From contig NZ_JAAAKZ010000003.1 of NCBI RefSeq assembly GCF_009905605.1, forward strand, positions 682,001 through 746,000: DNA of 64,000 bases. Direction: 5' to 3'. Both the position numbers and the translations under genes were made by a program. The notes beneath the pieces were generated by a model, which saw nothing but the letters and a program-made list of their open reading frames with translations, had not been told where the DNA came from and ran no database searches. This DNA comes from Runella sp. CRIBMP. GTDB lineage: Bacteria; Bacteroidota; Bacteroidia; Cytophagales; Spirosomataceae. Below, one piece after another: positions 35,158-42,817 of the stretch; within the stretch, counting starts at the first letter, position 1; the number at the start of each line of letters is the position of its first letter.

Positions 35158-35165
35158 CAAAATTA
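35158..35165 (-). promoter_or_regulatory. Promoter -7 element for the Uma2 gene
   Basis: On the minus strand TAATTTTG (35165-35158) is an exact TAnnTTTG match. A near match in the other direction, TAATTTTC at 35188-35195, faces the peptidase gene, so this 82-base region probably holds two divergent promoters. Confidence 0.55.
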
Positions 35166-35224
35166 CCGTATTTCCAGGAAGATATTGTAATTTTCAGCGT
35201 TAAAAACACTCCTTCTTAATCGCT

Positions 35225-37300
35225 ATGTCCCAAAGTCAGACTTCCTTTCAACCGCCTAAAGCCCCCAAGATTCCGCACCGATTTGAATTACACAATGATG
35301 TCAGAACCGACGATTATTATTGGCTTCGGGAGCGTGAAAGCGCGCAGGTAATCGACTACCTAAATGCTGAAAATGCTTACACGGAAGCCGTTTTGGCGCC
35401 CGTCAGTGAGCTGAGGGAGAAATTGTTTTTGGAAATGAAGGCCCGTATCAAAGAAGAAGATGAATCGGTGCCGTATAAAGTTGGGAATTACTATTATTAT
35501 TATCGCTATGAACACGGTGGCGAATACCCCGTGTATTGCCGTAAGCGAGAATCGTTGGCCGCCGCAGAAGAGGTTATGCTCAATATCAACGAATTGGCCC
35601 AAGGCTATTCGTACTATAACGCCACCTTTCCCGAGATAGCTGATAATGAAGAAATTGCGGCTTTTGGCGAAGATACCGTCAGCCGTAGGCTATACACGTT
35701 GAAATTTAAAAACCTGACTACGGGTGAGATATATCCCGATGCGGTACCCGATACTGAAGGAGGAAACTACGCGTGGGCGGCCGATAATCAAACGATTTTT
35801 TATATTAGAAAACACACCGCTACGCTTCTGGGATTTCAGGTTTGGCGGCACCGGCTCGGTACCGATGTGAGTGAAGATGTATTGGTGTATGAAGAGTCGG
35901 ACGACCAGTTTTATCTAGGACTGTTCCGGATGAAATCTAAAAAGTACATTGCTATTGTATCGGATCAAAATGGGGTTTCGACTGAGTATCAACTCTTAAA
36001 AGCTGCCGAACCTACGGGTGAGTGCGTTTCATTTTTGCCGCGCCAACGCGGGCACGAATATTTTATTGAGCATTTAGACGATGCCTTTTATGTCCGTACC
36101 AACCTCGGTGGGGCCACCAATTTTAAGCTGATGTCGGTGTCAGAAACTCACCATGGAGATTTAACACAATGGCGTGAGCTCATCGCGCACCGGCCCGATG
36201 TGTATCTGGAAGGGCTAGAGGCTTTTCAGCATCATTTGGTATTGCAGGAAAGGGGCGAAGGGTTGTTGAAAATTCGCATCATCAACCAAAAAACACAGGC
36301 CGAGCATTATCTAAACTTTGGAGAGCCTGCTTATACGGCCTATTTGAGCAATAATCCCGATTTTAATACCACCGTGTTACGCTACGGATACACGTCGCTC
36401 ACGACCCCCAACAGTACGTTTGACTACGACATGGACTCTCAAGCGCGTGTTCTGCTCAAACAGCAGGAAGTGTTGGGTGATTTTAACACAGAAGATTACC
36501 AAACCGAACGGCTTTTTGCTACCGCTCGCGACGGAGCGCTGATTCCGATGTCAATTGTGTATAAAAAAGGCTTTCAAAAAGACGGGAAAGCGCCGCTCTT
36601 GCAATATTCCTACGGCTCCTATGGCTATTCTATGGACCCGACGTTCAGCGCGGGGCGTTTGAGTTTGTTGAACCGAGGATTTGCGTTTGCCATTGCGCAC
36701 ATTCGCGGCGGGCATGAAATGGGCCGGGCGTGGTACGAAAGCGGTAAAATGCTCCAAAAGAAAAATACTTTTACCGATTTCATTGATTGCTCTGAATACT
36801 TAATTCAAACAAAATGGACGTCGCCCGAAGGGCTTTTTGCCATGGGCGGCAGTGCAGGTGGACTACTGATGGGGGCGGTGGTCAACATGGCTCCGCAATT
36901 GTACAAAGGGGTGGTGGCGCAGGTACCTTTTGTGGACGTGGTCACGACTATGCTCGACGAAACCATCCCACTCACCACGGGTGAATACGAAGAATGGGGT
37001 AATCCCAATGAGAAAATCTATTACGACTACATGAAATCCTACAGCCCTTACGACAATGTAGTAGCGCAGGATTATCCAAATATGTTGGTAACAACGGGTT
37101 TACACGACTCTCAGGTGCAGTATTGGGAGCCCGCCAAGTGGATTGCAAAGTTGCGCGAACTCAAAACCGATGAACATCAACTACTGCTTCACTGCGACAT
37201 GGAAGCGGGCCACGGCGGTGCATCTGGGCGGTTTAAGCGCTTGAAAGACATTGCATTGGAATACGCCTTTATGTTGAATTTGCTGGGGATAAGGGCGTAA
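35225..37300 (+). CDS. ptrB: Oligopeptidase B (S9 family)
   Basis: This 691-residue cytoplasmic serine peptidase cleaves short peptides after basic residues. It has an N-terminal propeller (about 70-405) and a C-terminal alpha/beta hydrolase domain. The catalytic triad reads as S543 (GGSAGG), D628 (LHDSQVQYWEP) and H663 (EAGHGG). Family blocks such as GGEYPVYCR and YDDDY-like NDVRTDDYYWLR are present near the N-terminus. There is no signal peptide. The gene is monocistronic and ends at a bidirectional terminator shared with recQ. Confidence 0.93.
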   Translation: MSQSQTSFQPPKAPKIPHRFELHNDVRTDDYYWLRERESAQVIDYLNAENAYTEAVLAPVSELREKLFLEMKARIKEEDESVPYKVGNYYYYYRYEHGGEYPVYCRKRESLAAAEEVMLNINELAQGYSYYNATFPEIADNEEIAAFGEDTVSRRLYTLKFKNLTTGEIYPDAVPDTEGGNYAWAADNQTIFYIRKHTATLLGFQVWRHRLGTDVSEDVLVYEESDDQFYLGLFRMKSKKYIAIVSDQNGVSTEYQLLKAAEPTGECVSFLPRQRGHEYFIEHLDDAFYVRTNLGGATNFKLMSVSETHHGDLTQWRELIAHRPDVYLEGLEAFQHHLVLQERGEGLLKIRIINQKTQAEHYLNFGEPAYTAYLSNNPDFNTTVLRYGYTSLTTPNSTFDYDMDSQARVLLKQQEVLGDFNTEDYQTERLFATARDGALIPMSIVYKKGFQKDGKAPLLQYSYGSYGYSMDPTFSAGRLSLLNRGFAFAIAHIRGGHEMGRAWYESGKMLQKKNTFTDFIDCSEYLIQTKWTSPEGLFAMGGSAGGLLMGAVVNMAPQLYKGVVAQVPFVDVVTTMLDETIPLTTGEYEEWGNPNEKIYYDYMKSYSPYDNVVAQDYPNMLVTTGLHDSQVQYWEPAKWIAKLRELKTDEHQLLLHCDMEAGHGGASGRFKRLKDIALEYAFMLNLLGIRA

Positions 37301-37306
37301 AATCCT

Positions 37307-37341
37307 ACCGATGTTACGCCTCTCGGAGGCGCAACATCGGT
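37307..37341. terminator. Bidirectional terminator between ptrB and recQ
   Basis: ACCGATGTTACGCCTC, loop TCG and GAGGCGCAACATCGGT form a 16-position stem with a single mismatch, flanked by A- and T-rich sequence. It separates two convergent genes. Confidence 0.8.
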
Positions 37342-37357
37342 CAAAATTTTATACGCG

Positions 37358-39505
37358 TTATTTCCCTTTCCCCCAAATCGCTAGCGCTATGCGCAGTTTA
37401 TAGTATTCATATTGGCCTTCCAGTTGCTCAAACAATGGTTTTAGCGCTGCGCCGGGCGTTACTTGGAGTAGGTCGGCGGCTTCGGTGATGGTGCGGTATT
37501 CATTTTTGGTCAGGTACTGCCATACGTCTACTTCGTAGCCATCTTCGTACAGCTTGGCCAAGTGCGAGTATACCGTCAGTTCGTTCAAGTTTCGGCGTTG
37601 GGCAATCTGGCTTGGCGTCAATCCCTGTTTGTACAAATCGTGAGTTTCGATGTAAGTCATGCCATTAACGATTCGCGTACCTGGCTGGGTTTTGGAACGG
37701 GCGTATTCCAGAATCTCGTTGATAAACGCTTCGCCGTAATGCGAAAACTTCGTTTCACCCACGCCCGACACCTGCAACATCTGAAAACGGTTTATAGGGC
37801 GTTTTTCGGCCATGTCTGATAAGGTAGCATCCGAAAACACCACAAACGGCGGCACGTTCAGGTCATCGGCCAACTGCTTCCGCACCTTGCGTAGTCGCTC
37901 AAACAGTTCATCGCGAATGACCTCCTTCTTGGTCTTCACGGGTTCGGCGGTTTCTTCCTGACGCTTCCGCTTTTCTTCGTACGATTCAAACCGCACCAAT
38001 TGCACCTTGCGCTCTCCGCGCAGTACTTGCCACGAGGTATCGTTAAGCTTGAGTGAATGTGCTTCGTCGTAGGCTACATCCATCACGCCCGAGTTGAGCA
38101 TTTGGGTGAGGTAGTCGGCCCATTCTTCAGCGCGCAGCTCGCGGCCTGCGCCAAAAGTCTTGATGCGGTCGTAGCCGCGCTCGGTTACGTTGCGGTTGTG
38201 GGAGCCGCGCAGTACGTCAACCAACAAACCCATCGCAATTCTCTGGTCCGTACGCGCAATGGCCGATAGGGCCTTTTGGGCGGGGAGTGTTGCGTCAAAT
38301 TTGGAGCGGGGATTGCGGCATACATCACAGTTGCCGCAATCGCGGTCGACGGCTTCGTTGAAATAACTCAACAAAATGCGCCGCCGACAGTGGTCTGCTT
38401 CGGCGTATTGCTTCATGCGGTCGAGTTTTGCAAATTGAATGTCTTTGAGGTGTTGGGGCAATTCCGAACTTGCAATCATGTCGCGGCGCATCATCCAATC
38501 GGCAAAACTATAAAACAGCATCGTGTCGGATTTAAGTCCGTCGCGGCCTGCGCGGCCAATTTCTTGGTAAAAACTTTCGACGTTGCTGGGCATGTTGTAG
38601 TGCATAATCCAGCGTACGTTCGATTTATCAATCCCCATTCCAAAAGCGATGGTGGCGACCATGATTTGTATATCGTCGCGCAGAAAATCATCCTGCACTT
38701 TGGAGCGTTCTTCGGGAGGGAGTTTGGCATGATAATGCCGTGCATTGATGCCCTTTGCGCGTAGTTTTTGGGCAATGTCTTCGGTGGTTTTGCGGGCCAG
38801 ACAGTAGATGATGCCCGACTGATTGGGGTGGTCATTGATAAATTGCTCAATGACCCTGATTCGGTTGCGCCCCGGCAGCACATTGAGCGAAAGGTTGGGG
38901 CGGTCAAACGACGCCTCAAACACCCGCGCTTCGGGAATGCCCAATTGTTTGAGCACGTCGCGCCGCGTTACGCGGTCGGCGGTGGCCGTTAGGGCCACCA
39001 TGGGTACGTGCGGAAAAGCCGCTTTTAGAATGTGCAACTGCGTGTATTCTGGACGAAAATCGTGCCCCCACACTGATACACAGTGAGATTCGTCTACGGC
39101 AAATAGATTGATTTTCAGTGACCTAATAAAGTCCAGTGAGCCAGAGGCAAAAAGCTTCTCTGGCGCAATATAGAGCAGTTTTAGCTCGCCCGCGTGGCAT
39201 TGTTTTTCGATGGCGTATTGCTCCGCTGTACTCTGCGTACTGTTTAGAAAAGCGGCCTCAATGCCGTTGGCGCGGAGGGCTTGGACTTGGTCTTTCATGA
39301 GCGCAATCAACGGCGATATCACGAGTGTGATGCCCTCTTTCATTAAGGCAGGGACTTGAAAACACACAGATTTGCCACCGCCTGTAGGCATCAGCACCAT
39401 GCAGTCGTTGCCTGCCGCTATCCAATCAATGATTTCGGATTGTAACGGTCTAAAGGTATCGTATCCAAAGTATTGTTTTAAAATCTGTTCTTTACTGAGC
39501 AACAT
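37358..39505 (-). CDS. recQ: ATP-dependent DNA helicase RecQ
   Basis: This 715-residue 3'-5' helicase acts in recombination and fork repair. Motif I is GGGKSVCFQ, motif II is DESHCVSVWGHDFRPEY (S where DEAH is usual), and motif VI is QEIGRAGRDG. The RQC zinc cysteines are in CRRRILLSYF and DCGNCDVC. An HRDC domain lies near residues 535-605 (DELFERLRKVRKQLADDLN). A C-terminal helix-turn-helix domain follows (THDLYKQGLTPSQIAQRRN), typical of RecQ proteins in Bacteroidota. Length and order are complete. It is convergent with ptrB and divergent from the unknown gene at 39674. Confidence 0.96.
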   Translation of the reverse strand: MLLSKEQILKQYFGYDTFRPLQSEIIDWIAAGNDCMVLMPTGGGKSVCFQVPALMKEGITLVISPLIALMKDQVQALRANGIEAAFLNSTQSTAEQYAIEKQCHAGELKLLYIAPEKLFASGSLDFIRSLKINLFAVDESHCVSVWGHDFRPEYTQLHILKAAFPHVPMVALTATADRVTRRDVLKQLGIPEARVFEASFDRPNLSLNVLPGRNRIRVIEQFINDHPNQSGIIYCLARKTTEDIAQKLRAKGINARHYHAKLPPEERSKVQDDFLRDDIQIMVATIAFGMGIDKSNVRWIMHYNMPSNVESFYQEIGRAGRDGLKSDTMLFYSFADWMMRRDMIASSELPQHLKDIQFAKLDRMKQYAEADHCRRRILLSYFNEAVDRDCGNCDVCRNPRSKFDATLPAQKALSAIARTDQRIAMGLLVDVLRGSHNRNVTERGYDRIKTFGAGRELRAEEWADYLTQMLNSGVMDVAYDEAHSLKLNDTSWQVLRGERKVQLVRFESYEEKRKRQEETAEPVKTKKEVIRDELFERLRKVRKQLADDLNVPPFVVFSDATLSDMAEKRPINRFQMLQVSGVGETKFSHYGEAFINEILEYARSKTQPGTRIVNGMTYIETHDLYKQGLTPSQIAQRRNLNELTVYSHLAKLYEDGYEVDVWQYLTKNEYRTITEAADLLQVTPGAALKPLFEQLEGQYEYYKLRIALAIWGKGK

Positions 39506-39673
39506 CAGACTATCTACTTTTTGTGGTTTATGCGGTTCTAATTCCTTCTCATATCCCTCGTTTCAGGCGCTCTTGCAGGTTAGACGCGATTACTTATTTT
39601 ATGGTACAGCAAGTAAGGGAAAAGTTGCCTAAAATTGGGTAATTATTCCAAAACCTTTATCTCTTTACTTAAG

Positions 39674-40507
39674 ATGAAAACCTATTTGATGGCCCTTACA
39701 ACGCTGTTGTGGGGGTGTACCGCACTTGCTCAAAAAGTGGCTCTTGTAAGCCTAGAAGACCGCCGTTCTCTTAGTAATTCTTACTTCGGAAACCGTTGTG
39801 AAATTGAAATTAAAACGACTGGCGACGAAGTACGTAAATACAAATACGTCAGAATTAAAAATCTCACCAAGGCGATTGATAGTGAAGGTGTTGAGCTTCT
39901 TACTGATAAGCAAGATCGGGCCGACTATGCCGAAATTGGCGACGAAAAACTTAAAATTGAGCTTAAAAATCCGCTGCGTAAAGCGACCTCTATCAAAGAA
40001 GTTTCGGGGACGTTGGATTTGTATAATCCTACCGAAGCCAACGGCGCGATTGTAAAAGTGGCCAATTTTCAGGCAAAGCCCAACGTCAATTTATTGCCTA
40101 AAAAAGCGCCGCTATCCATTGTTTTTTTCACCAAAGAGTCGGTCGAAAAAATGGCTAAAGAACAAAAAGCCGAACGCGAAGCCAAGATGAAACAGCTCGA
40201 CCCCGCCACGCGCGAAATCGCCGCTGGACTCATGGCCTTGGTGGAGGGATTTGGGTCGGGCATGGCCGGAGAGAATGAACTTTCGTTTTACGTAAACGGC
40301 GATATCGGCAAACTCGTAGACATCAAAATGGAGGATGAAACGGGCAAAGAAGTACGGCGAAGCGGCCGCTTTATCTCAGGCGAACACCTGCACACCTACA
40401 GCTATGATGAGAAACCAAACCCCAAATGGAAGCTCAAAATCCTCATCGAAACCCCTGCTTCTGTTAAGTCTGTGCCGTTTAGCCTGAAAGATATTGAATT
40501 GCCGTAA
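39674..40507 (+). CDS. Secreted protein of unknown function
   Basis: This 277-residue protein has a signal peptide (MKTYLMALTTLLWGCTALAQ). A soluble, mixed alpha/beta body follows with a lysine/glutamate-rich helix near residues 165-190 (KMAKEQKAEREAKMKQLDPATREIA). I do not recognise a domain. The strand-rich C-terminal part (LSFYVNGDIGKLVDIKMEDETGKEV) could be immunoglobulin-like, but this is a guess. ATG 39674 is chosen over the in-frame start at 39635 because the signal peptide begins there. It is divergent from recQ and convergent with the methyltransferase-HIT gene. Coding character is clear; function is not. Confidence 0.72.
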   Translation: MKTYLMALTTLLWGCTALAQKVALVSLEDRRSLSNSYFGNRCEIEIKTTGDEVRKYKYVRIKNLTKAIDSEGVELLTDKQDRADYAEIGDEKLKIELKNPLRKATSIKEVSGTLDLYNPTEANGAIVKVANFQAKPNVNLLPKKAPLSIVFFTKESVEKMAKEQKAEREAKMKQLDPATREIAAGLMALVEGFGSGMAGENELSFYVNGDIGKLVDIKMEDETGKEVRRSGRFISGEHLHTYSYDEKPNPKWKLKILIETPASVKSVPFSLKDIELP

Positions 40508-40581
40508 ACAAATTGTCGCGCAGATCATAAAGGTATATAGCTTGTAAGGTAATGCTATAATTTACAGGATATTAAGTGTTT

Positions 40582-41430
40582 TTACTTTAAAATAGCTCGA
40601 ATGCCGCCGCTTGGGTTTTTGCAATCGCCGTTAAAGCGCGGGATGAGGTGCAGGCTGGCGTGGGGGAATTTTTGCCCAGCGCTTTTGCCGATGTTCATGC
40701 CGGTGGTGAAGCCATCAGGTTGAAAGTCGGCTTTGATGCGTTTTTGCACAAAAGTGGAGAGTTGCACCAAGTCTTTTTGTTCTTCAAACGTCAGCTCAAA
40801 ATAATCGGCAACGTGGCGTTTTGGAATGATCAACGTATGACCTTTGGCAACAGGATAACCGTCCAACACCGCGTAACTCAGCGGCGTTTCTGCCAGTAAT
40901 TGCAATCGTTCGGCAGGCTTACAAAAAGGACACTTTGACTGATTATCAGCTATTTGATTGATAGGTCGATATTCATAAAACTCGGTATTTTCGTTCAGAA
41001 AAATGGAAGTATATGGCAATTTTACAAAACACTGATAGGTAGGTTTTCCATGCACCTGATGCGTACGAAATCCGTCTTTTTGAATATCGCGCCGAACGGC
41101 GAAATAGGCTTTGCCCGTTGGTTTGAGCAAACTTGAAATTTGCATTAATACCTGATTTTGCTCTTCGGGAAAGAGCACATTTAATACATAAAAACAGAGA
41201 ATGGTATCAAACGTTTCAGAAGGATATTGTGGAAAATAGTACGGGTCAAACCCCTGAGCATCAAACCCTTTTTGGTGCAAAAAATCAACGTCCTTGCCAA
41301 ATCCGCAACCAAAATCCAGAATTTTACCTAATAATACATTTTTTTCTAGGAGTTTACGAATCGGAAAAGATGGCTTGTCTCTTGGGATTGCTGTAAGATG
41401 GTTGAAGCAATTTAGTTTTTGATATTCCAT
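40582..41430 (-). CDS. SAM methyltransferase fused to a HIT-family domain
   Basis: This is a 282-residue two-domain protein. Residues 1-150 form a class I SAM methyltransferase: motif I LDFGCGFGKD (38-47), D62 in GFDPYY, and YVLNVL at 81-86. The pattern recalls the phosphorothioation-associated methyltransferases. No NPPY/DPPY motif and no target-recognition domain are present. Residues 165-282 form a HIT nucleotide-hydrolase/transferase domain with zinc ligands CPFC (167-170), H206 and H257. The HIT triad reads H257-A-S259-L-H261, with serine at the usual catalytic histidine position. It overlaps the upstream HNH gene by 19 bases. Its G+C content is near that of its neighbours, unlike the HNH gene. 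The substrate is unknown. Confidence 0.85.
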   Translation of the reverse strand: MEYQKLNCFNHLTAIPRDKPSFPIRKLLEKNVLLGKILDFGCGFGKDVDFLHQKGFDAQGFDPYYFPQYPSETFDTILCFYVLNVLFPEEQNQVLMQISSLLKPTGKAYFAVRRDIQKDGFRTHQVHGKPTYQCFVKLPYTSIFLNENTEFYEYRPINQIADNQSKCPFCKPAERLQLLAETPLSYAVLDGYPVAKGHTLIIPKRHVADYFELTFEEQKDLVQLSTFVQKRIKADFQPDGFTTGMNIGKSAGQKFPHASLHLIPRFNGDCKNPSGGIRAILK

Positions 41431-42530
41431 TCTTCAAACCCTCTAATTGTTGTTAAATAATCACACGTTTTTTGTAATTGCTGAATTGCATCTGTTTGCC
41501 AATTTTCAAAAGAAGAGTCCCCTAAAAGTGATATTTTTATCTCCTTATCAAACCTTGTAGGATTAGTATTATGTAAAAGTTCCCAATAATACAAAATCAG
41601 GTTTTTTTGACGCTCAATTAAATTTACTGATGGCAATTTGTCTCTTTTAAGGTTATTAATACTTGGTTTCGCTGGCAGTAAATTCCATAAATCATTATTT
41701 TTCAACACTGAAAAAGGAATGACATGGTCAATATCATAATTACTGATTTTGTCACCTGTCCAAACACAAAAAACAGCACCTTCACTTTTCAGCAACTCCT
41801 TATATTTCACTTTAGACTCCTTTACATCTCTTTCTGTCACAGGACTTTTTAAAACTTCCTGTAAAACCATTTGTGTTGATAATAATTTATTTGAAGCACT
41901 AACAGAAAATTCAGCCCATTTAACGAGAAGAGAGTCTTGTCCTGTAATAAAACTGCCTAAAAGCTTGAATGCTTCATAGTACTCTTTGGAAATCCAGAAG
42001 GAGCCAAATGATTGGATTAAATATTCTTTATCAATTTTAACTGACCGTAAACTCGCCTTGACAAGATTAAATTTATAAATGCTATATTCTTCATTTGATA
42101 TTGAACGCCCAATGTATCGCATAGGCATAGTGACAATTGTATTACGGAGCTTTTTGATGAGTTCAACAAAGACAGGTTGTATATCTTGCGGGATTCCTTT
42201 ATACTTTAAATCATTATAGAATGCTGAAAATCCTCCATATGGTTGATATCTATCTGTAAGTTCTTTAAATGGCCGTTCAAAAGCCAATTGGACATTACCT
42301 TGTATTTGTGCAAATGAAATATTTGCTTCGAAAATTGGATAATAATAGACAAGCCATTTTTCTACTAATAGCCACAAAGGGATATAAATCTTATCATCCT
42401 TTGAATTAATAAAAGGTGAGTTCTCTTGAATAATATCAATTGTACCTCGAAGGAGAGCAAATTTATAGGTAGTTGTTTTACTATCTCTTTCAATAATTTT
42501 ATTAATGTTTTTAAATATTTCGTAATTCAT
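41412..42530 (-). CDS. HNH endonuclease-domain protein
   Basis: This 372-residue protein has a helical N-terminal region of unknown fold (TYKFALLRG at residues 21-29) and a C-terminal HNH-type nuclease domain. The motif runs C255-VWTG, D268-H269 (DIDHVIPFS), N283 (WNLLP) and N293/K295 (NNLKRDKLP). This is the HNN-like variant with the metal-binding D-H and N in place. ATG 42530 is preferred; a longer start at 42563 adds 11 residues. The gene is AT-rich: two 60-base samples I counted gave 30% and 33% G+C, against 47% in the neighbouring GH106 gene, suggesting horizontal acquisition. The following methyltransferase-HIT gene starts inside its last codons. A defence role is possible but unproven. 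Confidence 0.85.
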   Translation of the reverse strand: MNYEIFKNINKIIERDSKTTTYKFALLRGTIDIIQENSPFINSKDDKIYIPLWLLVEKWLVYYYPIFEANISFAQIQGNVQLAFERPFKELTDRYQPYGGFSAFYNDLKYKGIPQDIQPVFVELIKKLRNTIVTMPMRYIGRSISNEEYSIYKFNLVKASLRSVKIDKEYLIQSFGSFWISKEYYEAFKLLGSFITGQDSLLVKWAEFSVSASNKLLSTQMVLQEVLKSPVTERDVKESKVKYKELLKSEGAVFCVWTGDKISNYDIDHVIPFSVLKNNDLWNLLPAKPSINNLKRDKLPSVNLIERQKNLILYYWELLHNTNPTRFDKEIKISLLGDSSFENWQTDAIQQLQKTCDYLTTIRGFEEWNIKN

Positions 42531-42687
42531 AGAAATAAATATTTTGAACCACAAATTACTCAAAAAGTTGATATGACTTAATTATACTCCTACCTAAGAG
42601 ACCTCAAGATGTATAATCAATAGTAAATGAACCACTTAAAGCTATAACGTATCAAAAGAAGGGTGCGAAGGAGACAAAAAATAAAAA

Positions 42688-42718
42688 AAATCCCCGCCGG
42701 CAGGACCAGCGGGGATTT
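42688..42718 (-). terminator. Terminator of the GH106-like gene
   Basis: AAATCCCCGC (42688-42697) pairs with GCGGGGATTT (42709-42718). Read on the minus strand the hairpin is followed by a long T-rich run, so it ends the rhamnosidase-like gene before the HNH gene. The rest of the 287-base gap (42531-42817) shows no gene and no clear promoter. Confidence 0.85.
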
Positions 42719-42817
42719 ATCTCTCTAACAGCCATAAAAACGAATACGATTAATGTTGTAACCATAATCTGTTATCCAATACGCCAGTCGATGGGCGGCC
42801 GTTGCAGCCGAGACCCA

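Noticed and set aside
40536-40559. Terminator hairpin (TATAGC/GCTATA) between the unknown secreted gene and the methyltransferase-HIT gene
   Set aside because: The stem is only 6 bp of mostly A-T pairs and there is no T tract.
40582-42530. Classical restriction-modification system
   Set aside because: The methyltransferase lacks DNA-methylase motifs and there is no specificity domain. The HIT domain has no place in such a system.
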